A DNA stretch of 15,526 nt, from NCBI GenBank assembly GCA_049509915.1, contig JBEKZL010000184.1, positions 1-15,526 of the forward strand, given 5' to 3'. Positions within the stretch are counted from its first letter, which is position 1; each line of letters begins with the position of its first letter. The notes under the pieces were generated by a model. The model saw only the letters and a program-made list of their open reading frames with translations, ran no database searches and was not told the origin of the DNA. The DNA is from JBEKYD01 sp049509915. GTDB lineage: Bacteria; Acidobacteriota; Terriglobia; Bryobacterales; Bryobacteraceae. Both the position numbers and the translations under genes were made by a program. Of this stretch, positions 1 through 7,904 are shown piece by piece.

Positions 1-112
1 CCCGCGCGGCGTGAAGCGCAAGACGAGTAACTACCCTCTACGCCCACGCAAGCCGATGCGCACCCATCGCATCGACATATCCAAGCGTATCAGGATTGTT
101 AAGTGAACAGTA
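1..112 (+). other. Region upstream of the cheA remnant
   Basis: No recognisable gene. One + frame is open from the left edge to a TAA at 28-30 and could be the last ten codons of an upstream gene (ending REAQDE), but that is too short to identify. An AGGA at 92-95 lies seven bases before a GTG at 103, a plausible ribosome binding site and start for cheA. The GTG frame differs by one base from the frame in which the CheA sequence becomes recognisable. Confidence 0.3.
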
Positions 113-2129
113 TTGCTGCTAGAGGGATATAACCCGGTTGAGACATTTTTCCAGGAAGCCGATGAGCTCCTGGCTGGCATTGAGCAATCGGCTCTGTCGC
201 TTGGGGCCGAAGGCGGGACCGTAGAGATCGTCAACCAGCTCTTCCGCGCATTCCACACCATCAAGGGGTCGGGAGCGATGTGCGGTCTGGACGCCGTCGC
301 CGGTTTCACCCACCATGTGGAAAGCCTGCTCGACGGCGTGCGCGAGGGCGCCGTACCGGTGTCGCCAAAACTGGCGGAACTGGTTCTAAAGGCCAGAGAT
401 CACATCAGGGGCCTGCTCGAGGCCGAACAGGGCGGCCGGCCGGCGCTGGCGGCACTCTGGTCGCCGCCATCGAAGAGTTTGCGAAAACCGGCGAGCCCGT
501 GAAAGCCGGTCCGCCGCCCGACGGCATCGAAGCAGCGGCGCGGACCTGGCGAAATTCACTTTCGTCCGAATCCCGCGCTGTTGGCCCGCGGCGCCAACCC
601 GATCGCTCTTCTGAACCAGCTTCGCAAGCTTGGAACATGCCAGGTGACCGCACACACCGAGCAGTGCCTGCGCTGGACGCTATCCAGCCCGACGTCTGTT
701 ACCTCTGGTGGACTATCGCGCTCTCCACTGCGGCGGACCTGAACGCCATCCGCGACGTGTTCATTTTCGTGGAGGATGAGAGCCAGATCGAAATCGATCC
801 GCTCGAAAGCGCGCCGCCCGAAAGCAAGCCTGCCAGTGAAGCAGTCCCGGACACGCCGGCAGCGGTCGTCGTCGCTCCCATCGGCGACGTGGCGCCCTCC
901 ACCACCGCGCGCCGCAAGGCATTGACGAAAGAGGCGACGGTGAGGGTGCCGTCGGAGAGACTCGACCGTCTGGTCAATCTGGTCGGGGAACTGGTGATGA
1001 ACCAGTCCCGTCTGGCCCAGGCGGCTTCTCAAAACGGCGCGCCGGAGTTCGCCAACCCGGTTCAGGAACTCGACCGGCTGGTGGCCGCATTGCGCGACAA
1101 CGTTCTCGGCATCCGCATGTGCCGATCGGCACTCTGTTTGGCCGCTTTCGACGTCTGGTGCACGACCTTGCAGCCGAACTTGGAAAAGAAGCCGACCTGG
1201 TCCCCGAGGGCGCCGAAACCGAGCTGGACAAAAGCATTCTGGACCAACTCGGCGAGCCGCTGGTGCACTGCCTGCGTAATTGCCTCGACCACGGAATCGA
1301 GCCCCCCGCGGAACGTATCGAGAAGGGAAAGCCGCGCCGCGCCACGATCCGCCTCTCCGCGCTGCATACCGGGTCGGATGTGGTGGTCGGCATTCAGGAT
1401 GACGGGCGCGGGATTGACCGCGCCGCGGTCCGGGCCAAGGCGGTTGAAAGACAGCTCATTCAGCCGGATGCGAACCTCAACGACAAAGACATTCTCAACC
1501 TCATCCTCCTGCCTGGGTTTTCGACGGCCAAACAGGTAACCAGCGTGTCCGGCCGCGGCGTCGGCATGGACGCAGTCAAGCGCCAGATCGATGCTTTGCG
1601 GGGTTCGCTCTCCTTAGCCAGCGCGGACGGCATGGGCACGCGGGTCTCGATCCGCCTGCCTTTGACGCTGGCCATCATCGACGGCCAGCTGGTGGAGATC
1701 GGCAAGGATCAGTTCATTGTTCCCATGGCATCCGTCACCGAAAACGTGGAATTGGCCGGTGCCGAAAGAGCCCGCCGCAACGGGCGCAACGTGATCGCGG
1801 TGCGCGGCGAACTCGTCCCGTACGTGGACTTGCGGCAGGCGTTTCACATGGACGGCGACGCTCCGGCCATCGAGAAGGTCGTCATCGTGCAGCGGGAGGA
1901 CGACCGGGTTGGTCTGGTGGTGGATCGCGTGCTCGGAACGCATCAGACCGTCATTCAATCGTTGGGTAGGTTTTTCAGAAATATCGAAGTGGTCTCAGGT
2001 GCCACGATCATGGGCGACGGACGTGTAGCCCTGGTGATGGACATTGCCGCCGTCGTGCGGTTTGCGGACCGCCAATGCCGGGAACGAGCCGCCGGAGCTC
2101 GGTTAGACGCAGAGCACGTGAGCGTCTGA
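113..2129 (+). pseudogene. cheA: Chemotaxis histidine kinase CheA, broken by at least four single-base frameshifts
   Basis: CheA phosphorylates itself on ATP and passes the phosphate to CheY/CheB under receptor control. Read through the shifts, about 672 residues are recognisable. They are an Hpt domain with phospho-acceptor motif FHTIKGSG (His codon 254-256), a P2-like segment (WRIHFRPNPALLARG, then IRDVFIFVEDESQIEI), a P3 dimerisation helix (RLDRLVNLVGELVMNQSRL), the P4 ATPase with N-box HCLRNCLDHGIE, G1 DDGRGID, F-box LLPGFSTAK and G2 GRGVGMD, and a C-terminal CheW-like P5 domain. The frame changes near 435 (one base missing), 553 (one extra A in AAA), 661 (one G missing) and 1119 (one G missing; restoring it gives IRMVPIG). 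All catalytic boxes survive, so the damage is recent or is sequence error. The start is uncertain: TTG at 113 opens the frame, but GTG at 103 has the better ribosome binding site and would need a fifth indel. The piece from GTG 1119 to 2129 could make a P4-P5 fragment without the phosphorylation site. Confidence 0.9.
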
Positions 2130-2179
2130 GGGCACGCCGTTTTGCCCGGAGGAAAACAATTGAAATTGAAAGGGATGGA

Positions 2180-3322
2180 ATGAAGAATTGGAAGATCGGA
2201 ACACGCATTGCCGCCGGCTTCGCCGCGGTGATTGTGATCGCTATAACGCTGGGTATTTTCGCCTATACCTAGATGGGAGACATTGACGCGAAGGCCAAGG
2301 AAATCACCCTCGGGTCGCTGCCGAAGGTTTACTTCGTCGGCCAGATAGAAAAGAACGTGCAGACCACCAACTCTCTCGCGTTGCAACACGCCACCACCTC
2401 GGACAAGCAGGAGAAGGCGGCACTCGACGCGGAGATCCAGACGATCCGCGCTACCAATAGCGGGGTCGTCACCGAATATGAAAAGCTGATTAACACCGAA
2501 AAAGGACGCTAGTTGCACGAGGTTTTCAAATCGGCGCGCGCGGCATTTTGGGAGTCGTTGGACGAAATGTTGAAAACCAGCCGGATCGGAACCACGGAGG
2601 CGAACCGCCGGGCCCAAGAAATCATGAGAACACAGGTGGCGCCCTTACAGAAGAAATATGCGGAAGCGGCGGATAACATCGTGTCGTTTAATAAGTCGCG
2701 CGCCGACGAGGCCGGGGAATCGATCCAGGCAGCGACCGGCAGTACCCGTACCGGCATCCTCATCGTCCTCGGGATTGTCGTCATTATCGCCGTTTGTATT
2801 GCCGTCTTCGTGGTGCGGAGCATCACCCGGCCGCTGGCGACCGCCGTCGGGCTGGTGAACCAGGTTGCGGAAGGGGACCTTGCCCACACCGCGGAGGTGG
2901 CTTCCACCGACGAGTTCGGTCGCATGTTGACGGCTTTGAACCGCATGGTGAAGAACCTGCGGAAGACGGTTTCCGAGGTAACCATGGCGGCCGCCAACGT
3001 CGCCTCCGGGAGCGAAGAAATGAGCTCGACGGCGGAGCAACTCTCGCAGGGCTCCACGGAGCAGGCAGCTTCCGCTGAAGAGACTACTTCCGCCATGGAA
3101 GAGATGGCAGCCAGCGTTCACCAGAATGCCGACAACGCGCGCCAGACGGACAAGATCGCCTCCAAGACGGCGGAAGACGCGCGCTCGGGCGGAGAAGCGG
3201 TGGTACGCACGGTCGGCGCCATGAAACAGGTTGCCGAAAAGATTGGCATCATCGAGGAAATCGCCCGCAAGACGGATCTGTTGGCACTGAATGCGGCGGT
3301 CGAAGCCGCCCCGAGCAATTAG
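2180..3322 (+). pseudogene. Methyl-accepting chemotaxis protein, two internal stops and truncated
   Basis: This is a transmembrane chemoreceptor that would signal to CheA. The start is ATG 2180 (MKNWKIGTRIAAGF), with AAAGGG a few bases upstream. A first membrane helix covers residues about 8-29. A short four-helix-bundle-like periplasmic domain follows, then a second membrane helix at about 192-212 (GILIVLGIVVIIAVCIAVFV), a HAMP domain (RSITRPLATAVGLVNQVAEGD) and the first arm of the signalling hairpin. TAG codons occur in frame at 2270-2272 and 2510-2512. Family conservation is compatible with Gln (CAG) at both, so each may be one C-to-T change. The protein ends at NAAVEAAPSN, where receptors normally continue AAVEAARAGE, so the hairpin tip's far side and the return helix are missing. 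It lies 50 bases after cheA in the same direction and was probably its operon partner. The piece after the second stop still encodes the second membrane helix and HAMP but lacks a normal start. Confidence 0.9.
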
Positions 3323-3572
3323 TGAACGTATTGCAAAAGGTGCTCGGATAGCCGGCTGCGGCGAAATACTGGGAATCCGTAGGGCACATCGATTCCAGCG
3401 CCGTCAAGACTGGAGTTTCCTCGGACGACCGTATGTGTATGGAGCCCGCGCGGAACCCCGTGAGGATTCCCGAAAACGAACACTCCGGCTCGAAGCGATT
3501 CTAGCGCCAGCCAATGTTATCATTCACTTACCCCAGCCCTCGAAATGGTCCTTCACTTGCCCCTAGGCGAGC
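3323..3572 (+). other. Gap between the MCP remnant and the ADOP permease
   Basis: No intact gene. Two + frames are open for 50 or more codons, but neither gives a match I recognise. The frame running from the stop at 3349-3351 to the TAG at 3502-3504 has a coding-like composition (YWESVGHIDSSAVKTGVSSD) and may be debris of a lost gene end. The normal C-terminal half of a chemoreceptor is not evident here, so its 3' end was replaced rather than just frameshifted. An extended -10-like TGTTATCAT occurs at 3515-3523, about 50 bases before the permease start, but no good -35 was found. Confidence 0.35.
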
Positions 3573-5999
3573 ATGTTCACCCTCCTCAGGGATTTGCGCC
3601 ACGCCCTGCGCACCTTGCGCAAAATGCCGGGTTTCACTACGGTGGCTCTCCTTGTGCTCGCGGCCGGCATCGGAGCCAACACGGCTATCTTCAGCGTGGT
3701 CAATTCGGTGGTGCTGCGTCCGTTGCCGTATCCCGGCTCGGATCGGCTGGCTCTGATCTTTGAGACGGATTTGAAGGACGGCGTCCAGCGCGAAGGGGCC
3801 TCCGGGCCGAATTTCCTCGACTGGAAGGAACGGAGCCGGTCTTTCGAGGATATGGCGATACTGGAGGTTGGCACTGGCACGGTAACCGGGGAGGGAGAGC
3901 CCGAGCAGGTCACCGGTCTGCGCGTGACCACCAACTTCCTGTCGATGCTTGGGGCGCGAACCGTTCTCGGACGCAGCTTCACGGCGGCTGAGGGTGCGGG
4001 CCAGGCGCGCTACCCGGTCGCAGTCCTCGCCAACGGCTATTGGAAGCGCCGCTTCGGAGCCGACCCGAGCGTCATCGGAAAGACATTTACCCTGAATAGC
4101 GAAGCGTATACCGTGATCGGCGTGCTCGCGCCGGACTTCTATCACCTTCTGCCCACCGACATGTACGTGCCATGGCCGGTCTCGGAACTGCGCGCCAAGC
4201 CCCGCGAGGCTCACGATTTCGGCGTCGTCGCCCGCCTCAAGCCCGGTGTCACTATCGCCCAGGCCCAGACGGAGCTGAGCGCCATCGCGCGCCGCATCGA
4301 TGCCCAAACGCCCCGGCTGGCAGGCTGGGATGTGTCCGTGGTGGGGATGAAACAGGCGCTTTTCGCATACATCCGGCCGGCGTTGCTGTTGCTCCTCGGG
4401 GCGGTGGGGCTACTTTTGCTGCTGGCCTGCGTGAATGTGGCCAGTCTATTGCTCGCGCGCGTCACCAGCCGGTACAAGGAGATGGCGATTCGCGCCGCAT
4501 TGGGCGCGCGGCGCGGCCGCCTGGTTGCGCAGGTCTTGAGCGAGAGCCTCGTACTGAGCCTGATGGGAGGCGCGCTGGGAGTCCTTTTCGCCTCCTGGGG
4601 GGTCGAGCTTCTGACTGCGGCGCTGCCGGCCACGCTGCCGATGGCGGAGGCCGGAGCCGAAATCGTGCGGCCGGCCATCGCCGTGGACGGCAGGGCCCTG
4701 GTCTTCGCCCTCGCCATCTCAACCGCCGCCGCGCTCGTCTTCGGATTGATTCCTGCCTTGTACGTGGCCGGCGCCGACGTGAACGACGCACTGAAGGCGG
4801 GTGGCCGCACATCTTCCCCGTCGCCTGGCCGCAACGGAGTCTGGAGTTTCCTCGTGGCCGGCGAAATCGCCCTCGCCGGCATGCTGCTGATCGGTGCCGG
4901 CCTCGCCATGAAGAGTTTCGTGAATCTCCAAGCCGTGAATCCGGGCATACGGCCTGACCATGTCCTGACGTTTCGTATGCGCCTGCCCAGCGACAACCTC
5001 TATAAGAGCGACCGCGAACAGGCCGAATTCTATCGCCGTGTAATCGACAAAGTGGACCGGATACCCGGCATTCAATCCGCCGGCCTTACCGATGTGCTTC
5101 CTCTCGGACAACAAAACGACCGGGAGTACTTCACCATCGAAAACCGCCCCATGCCGCCGGGCCAGACGTTCACTGCCGACTTTCGGCGTGTCAGCGCGCG
5201 GTATTTCCACACCATGGGGATCTCGCTCGTCAATGGCCGCCTGCTTTCGGATCGCGACGGTCCCGACGCTCCGCCAGTGATCCTGATCGACGAAACCCTG
5301 GCGCGCCGGTATTTTCCCAACCAGAATCCGCTCGGCCGCCGCATGCGATTGTGGGGCGAATTCCGGCAAATCGCCGGCATCGTCAGCCAAGTGCATCATT
5401 ATGGACTGGAGAAAGAGCCGGAGCCGACCATCTACGCGCCCTTTAAGCAAATGCCGGACAAGGCAATGGTACTGGCCGTTCGCACCACTATCGAGACCGG
5501 AGCCGTTGTGAAAGCCGTCAAGGAAGCGGTGTGGTCCGTGGACCGAGGTCAACCCGTGTTTCAAATCCGCAGTATGGACGAGTATTTGTCGCTGGCCAAT
5601 ACGGCACCCCGCATTTCGACCATTCTGCTAGGAGTTTTTGCGGGCATCTCGATGCTGTTGGCCGCGCTCGGGATTCACGGGGTAGTTTCCTTCGGCGTCG
5701 CCCAGCGGACGCGAGAATTCGGACTGCGCATGGCGCTCGGCTCCACGCCCGGCCAACTGACCTCGATGGTGATCCGCCACGGCCTCACGATCGCGTTCAT
5801 CGGCCTCGGGGCCGGAATGGCCGGCGCCGCCGCGCTGGCTCTGGCCATGCGCTCCCTGCTCTACGGCGTAGCCCCGCTCGATCCCGCGGTGATGGCCGAG
5901 GTCGCAGCCTTGCTACTCGCTGTGGCACTCGTCGCCAACTACGTTCCGGCGCGGCGCGCCACCCGTATCGATCCGCTGGAGGCGCTGCACCAGGATTAG
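3573..5999 (+). CDS. ADOP-type tandem MacB/FtsX permease
   Basis: This is an inner-membrane protein of the acidobacterial duplicated orphan permease family: two MacB periplasmic-core plus FtsX units fused in one chain, without its own ATPase. Unit 1 has a first membrane helix at about 21-48, a periplasmic core at about 50-262 and a three-helix FtsX block at about 266-400, with the coupling segment SRYKEMAIRAALGARRGRLV. Unit 2 starts with a helix at about 424-446, has a second core to about 680 and a final FtsX block with QRTREFGLRMALGSTPGQL. It ends PARRATRIDPLEALHQD. At 808 residues it is full length and undisturbed. MacB relatives use mechanotransmission driven by an ABC ATPase to export substrates from the periplasm. 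No ATPase gene and no PadR-type regulator, which often accompanies ADOP genes, lies next to it, so its partner and substrate are unknown. ATG 3573 is preceded by AGGCGAG, a modest ribosome binding site. Confidence 0.93.
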   Translation: MFTLLRDLRHALRTLRKMPGFTTVALLVLAAGIGANTAIFSVVNSVVLRPLPYPGSDRLALIFETDLKDGVQREGASGPNFLDWKERSRSFEDMAILEVGTGTVTGEGEPEQVTGLRVTTNFLSMLGARTVLGRSFTAAEGAGQARYPVAVLANGYWKRRFGADPSVIGKTFTLNSEAYTVIGVLAPDFYHLLPTDMYVPWPVSELRAKPREAHDFGVVARLKPGVTIAQAQTELSAIARRIDAQTPRLAGWDVSVVGMKQALFAYIRPALLLLLGAVGLLLLLACVNVASLLLARVTSRYKEMAIRAALGARRGRLVAQVLSESLVLSLMGGALGVLFASWGVELLTAALPATLPMAEAGAEIVRPAIAVDGRALVFALAISTAAALVFGLIPALYVAGADVNDALKAGGRTSSPSPGRNGVWSFLVAGEIALAGMLLIGAGLAMKSFVNLQAVNPGIRPDHVLTFRMRLPSDNLYKSDREQAEFYRRVIDKVDRIPGIQSAGLTDVLPLGQQNDREYFTIENRPMPPGQTFTADFRRVSARYFHTMGISLVNGRLLSDRDGPDAPPVILIDETLARRYFPNQNPLGRRMRLWGEFRQIAGIVSQVHHYGLEKEPEPTIYAPFKQMPDKAMVLAVRTTIETGAVVKAVKEAVWSVDRGQPVFQIRSMDEYLSLANTAPRISTILLGVFAGISMLLAALGIHGVVSFGVAQRTREFGLRMALGSTPGQLTSMVIRHGLTIAFIGLGAGMAGAAALALAMRSLLYGVAPLDPAVMAEVAALLLAVALVANYVPARRATRIDPLEALHQD

Positions 6000-6414
6000 C
6001 CGCAATACCGATCCCCGTAAGCCGTGGAACAGGATTAAGCCGTCTTCGGCCTGTTGTAGCCAGGGTTAGGCTGGCGTGGTTCCCGCCGCGTTTGCAATGG
6101 GTTACGCCCAGGATGGCCTCGGTCGGTAAGCGTCCCCGGTTGTCGGCTGGCGCGGCCACTTTGTGCAATTTTGGGCACGGATCGAGCCCCATAACTTGCG
6201 GTTTCGCCGGGAGTTTTCCAGGTGTTGAGGAAGCCAATGGCTGCCGCGCTGTGCGTTTTTGTGCATTATTGGGAGGCCGGAAATGTCCGACTGCCGAGGC
6301 CCGCCACCAGAGCGATACTCAGGGGAAGCCCTTAGCTGTTCAACAAGAAATAGGGGTGATCGGGCTTTTTGGGACGGTTGCGGGCGGAATTGGATGGTTG
6401 AACGCCGACGCCGT
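6000..6414. other. Intergenic stretch with no recognisable gene
   Basis: About 415 bases between the permease stop and the 3' end of the small membrane protein gene. Open frames here run on from the permease in other frames or give no recognisable protein. A short near-repeat is present: CAGGATTAGCCG across the permease stop (5990-6001) and CAGGATTAAGCCG at 6030-6042. The second copy is part of an imperfect hairpin (AACAG 6028-6032 with CTGTT 6051-6055, GCCG 6039-6042 with CGGC 6047-6050, loop TCTT). It has no T tract, so it is at best a weak terminator. The rest holds no clear promoter, RNA gene or transposon end. Confidence 0.4.
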
Positions 6415-6696
6415 CTACGGACCGATCTGTTGGATGGTGCGCCGCCGCAGGTACCAGCAAGGAGTGTAGCCGAAATGCGGCGCAAGCGCATCGACGCACG
6501 TCTCGATGGCCGGTGTGCCGACCGAGTACTCTACCTCATCCCAGTGGTTCACCGCGGCGTATAAACGACCGACTTTGATATGTTCGACAGGCCGCCCCCG
6601 GAAGCGCGCCCAGAGGTCGTCCGCGACATAGATCAAGGCCGTGAGACTCACCAACGCCAGGCATCCCCACAGTGCGATCTTTCGGATAGTCCGCAT
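6415..6696 (-). CDS. Small membrane-anchored conserved hypothetical protein (CWYL family)
   Basis: A 93-residue protein of unknown function. It has a basic N-terminus and one hydrophobic segment at about residues 7-26 (IALWGCLALVSLTALIYVAD), so it is probably anchored in the inner membrane by an uncleaved signal, with the rest outside the cytoplasm. The C-terminal part carries CVDALAPHFGYTPCWYLRRR and ends QQIGP. From memory, this pattern (Cys, then PHxGYxPCWYLxRxxxQQI) recurs in small Acidobacteriota proteins of unknown role. The two cysteines (residues about 67 and 79) could form a disulfide. On the coding strand an AAGGAA ribosome binding site lies about ten bases before the ATG, inside a perfect palindrome. 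The upstream hydrolase is divergent. Confidence 0.75.
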   Translation of the reverse strand: MRTIRKIALWGCLALVSLTALIYVADDLWARFRGRPVEHIKVGRLYAAVNHWDEVEYSVGTPAIETCVDALAPHFGYTPCWYLRRRTIQQIGP

Positions 6697-6697
6697 G

Positions 6698-6713
6698 CGA
6701 AAGGTTCCTTTCG
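6698..6713 (-). promoter_or_regulatory. Perfect palindrome over the ribosome binding site of the CWYL gene
   Basis: CGAAAGGTTCCTTTCG is a perfect inverted repeat with seven-base arms around TT. It ends one base before the start codon of the gene at 6415-6696. In that gene's mRNA it can fold into a six-pair stem with a four-base loop that buries the AAGGAA ribosome binding site. It could be a translational control hairpin or a repressor operator. The pairing is seen directly; its function is inferred. Confidence 0.45.
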
Positions 6714-6732
6714 ACTATAGCGAAAAGGGAGG

Positions 6733-6774
6733 CAGGCCGCCGGGACGCGTCGTCCGCGGTTTGGCGGCGGCCTG
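6733..6774. repeat. Nested GC-rich hairpin between divergent genes
   Basis: CAGGCCGCC at 6733-6741 pairs perfectly with GGCGGCCTG at 6766-6774. Inside the loop, GGACG and CGTCC around 6743-6755 form a second short stem. No T run follows on either strand, so it is unlikely to be a rho-independent terminator. It sits in the 208-base region between two divergent genes and may be a REP-like element or a structured leader. No second copy was found in this window. Confidence 0.4.
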
Positions 6775-6904
6775 AAAAGCAGCCGGGCTTTCTTCAGTAG
6801 TCAGTTTCGCGCCCCCGGGGCGGGTGCTTAATCGATCTGGGGATTTCACGGGTTAGGCGCGGAAACCGCTCCCTCGCGGTCGCGGCCCGGTTACGAGAGT
6901 TGTC

Positions 6905-7794
6905 ATGCGCAAGTCTTGGCTCACAGCACTGGTTCTGGTCCCGCCGATGGCTTTCGCCCAATTGTCTCCGCAGGCGACCTGGGCTACCCACGCAGCCAAT
7001 GAGTACCAGATTTTCCCCAACATCACCTATTCGGTAAACAACAATTACGAATCCAAGCTGGATATCTACAAGCGGCGCGACACCACCGGTCCGCAACCGA
7101 CCCTCATCTGGATTCACGGCGGCGGCTGGACCGGGGGCTCGAAGGAAGCCTCTGTTATGTCGCTGATGCCGTGGCTGGAAATGGGGTGGAACGTCGTCAA
7201 CGTCGAATACCGGCTGGCGCGTGTCTCGCTGGCGCCCGCCGCCGTGGAGGATTGTCTCTGCGCCCTGCGCTTCGTGGCGGCCCAGGCCAAGACGTACGAT
7301 ATCGACGCCACGAGGCTGGTGGTGAGCGGCGATTCGGCTGGAGGCCACCTGGCGCTAACCACCGGGATGATTCCCGAATCCGCGGGTCTCGACCGCGAGT
7401 GTCCCGGAGTGCCTTTGCCCAAAGTGGCCGCAATCATCGACAGGTACGGCATCACCGACGTGGGGGACCTCCTGGACGGGCCCAATCTCAAGTCGTATGC
7501 GGTAGCGTGGCTCGGCAGCCAGCCGAACCGCATGGAGATAGCCCGCACCGTGTCGCCGCTGACCTATGTGCGGTCCGGGCTGCCACCCATTCTCTCCATC
7601 CAAGGCGACGCCGACCCGACCGTCCCCTACAGCCACTCCGTGCGGCTGCAAGAGGCGCTCAGAAGGCCGGAGTGGCGCACCAGTTGGTGACCATCCCCGG
7701 AGGGAAACACGGAAACTTCACGCCGGAGGAGAGGACCAAAATCTATCTGGCGATACGCGAATTCCTGACTCGAAACGGATTGGCCAGCAAGTAG
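6905..7794 (+). pseudogene. Exported alpha/beta hydrolase (BD-FAE/HSL-like esterase), frameshifted near the 3' end
   Basis: A probable secreted carboxylesterase or deacetylase of about 296 residues once the frame is repaired. A signal peptide spans residues 1-18 (MRKSWLTALVLVPPMAFA). Family motifs are the oxyanion-hole HGGGW (about 75-79), the nucleophile elbow GDSAGGHLAL (Ser about 143), the acid in GDADPTVPYS, and the catalytic His in IPGGKHGNF. The His lies beyond a frameshift near 7661: the first frame ends at 7690 after RRPEWRTSW, while the C-terminal 40 or so residues continue one frame over to the TAG at 7792-7794. Adding one A after CTC at 7658-7660 restores ALKKAGVAHQLVTIPGGKHG. As written, the 261-residue product lacks the catalytic His and should be inactive. 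A single event in an otherwise perfect gene may equally be a sequencing error. ATG 6905 follows a GAGAG ribosome binding site. The substrate is not predictable. Confidence 0.85.
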
Positions 7795-7805
7795 CGCGCG
7801 GATGG

Positions 7806-7904
7806 TCACTGCCGCCAGCCTCCACCGAGAGCCTTATATAGCTGAACAACGGAAACCAGCTCGTTGAGCTTGATCCCGAAGGCGTGAGTTCGGCCCGAAA
7901 GAGG
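7806..7904 (-). pseudogene. Remnant: C-terminus of an RND efflux outer-membrane factor (OprM/NodT type)
   Basis: On the - strand a short reading frame ends VVQLYKALGGGWRQ followed by TGA (7806-7808). The LYKALGGGW ending is characteristic of NodT/OprM outer-membrane factors of tripartite efflux pumps. Only about the last 20 residues look like that family; the rest of the roughly 450-residue protein is absent. The piece follows, in the same frame, the TGA that ends the adaptor fragment next door, so one deletion appears to have joined two genes of the same lost operon. Confidence 0.6.

Noticed and set aside
2270..2512. TAG read as glutamine (alternative genetic code) in the chemoreceptor.
   Set aside because: TAG ends the ADOP permease, the hydrolase and the S46 peptidase at their normal family ends, so TAG is an ordinary stop here.
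4172..4996. 261-codon frames on both strands inside the permease gene.
   Set aside because: They are shadow frames; the permease reading is continuous and conserved through the region.
5531..6469. A 312-codon + frame overlapping the permease 3' end and the following gap.
   Set aside because: Its first half is out of frame inside the conserved FtsX coding region, its composition is Arg/Gly/Pro-rich, and no family is recognisable in the rest.
6733..6795. Rho-independent terminator in the region between the divergent genes.
   Set aside because: The strong hairpin has no T tract and lies upstream of both genes, not after either.
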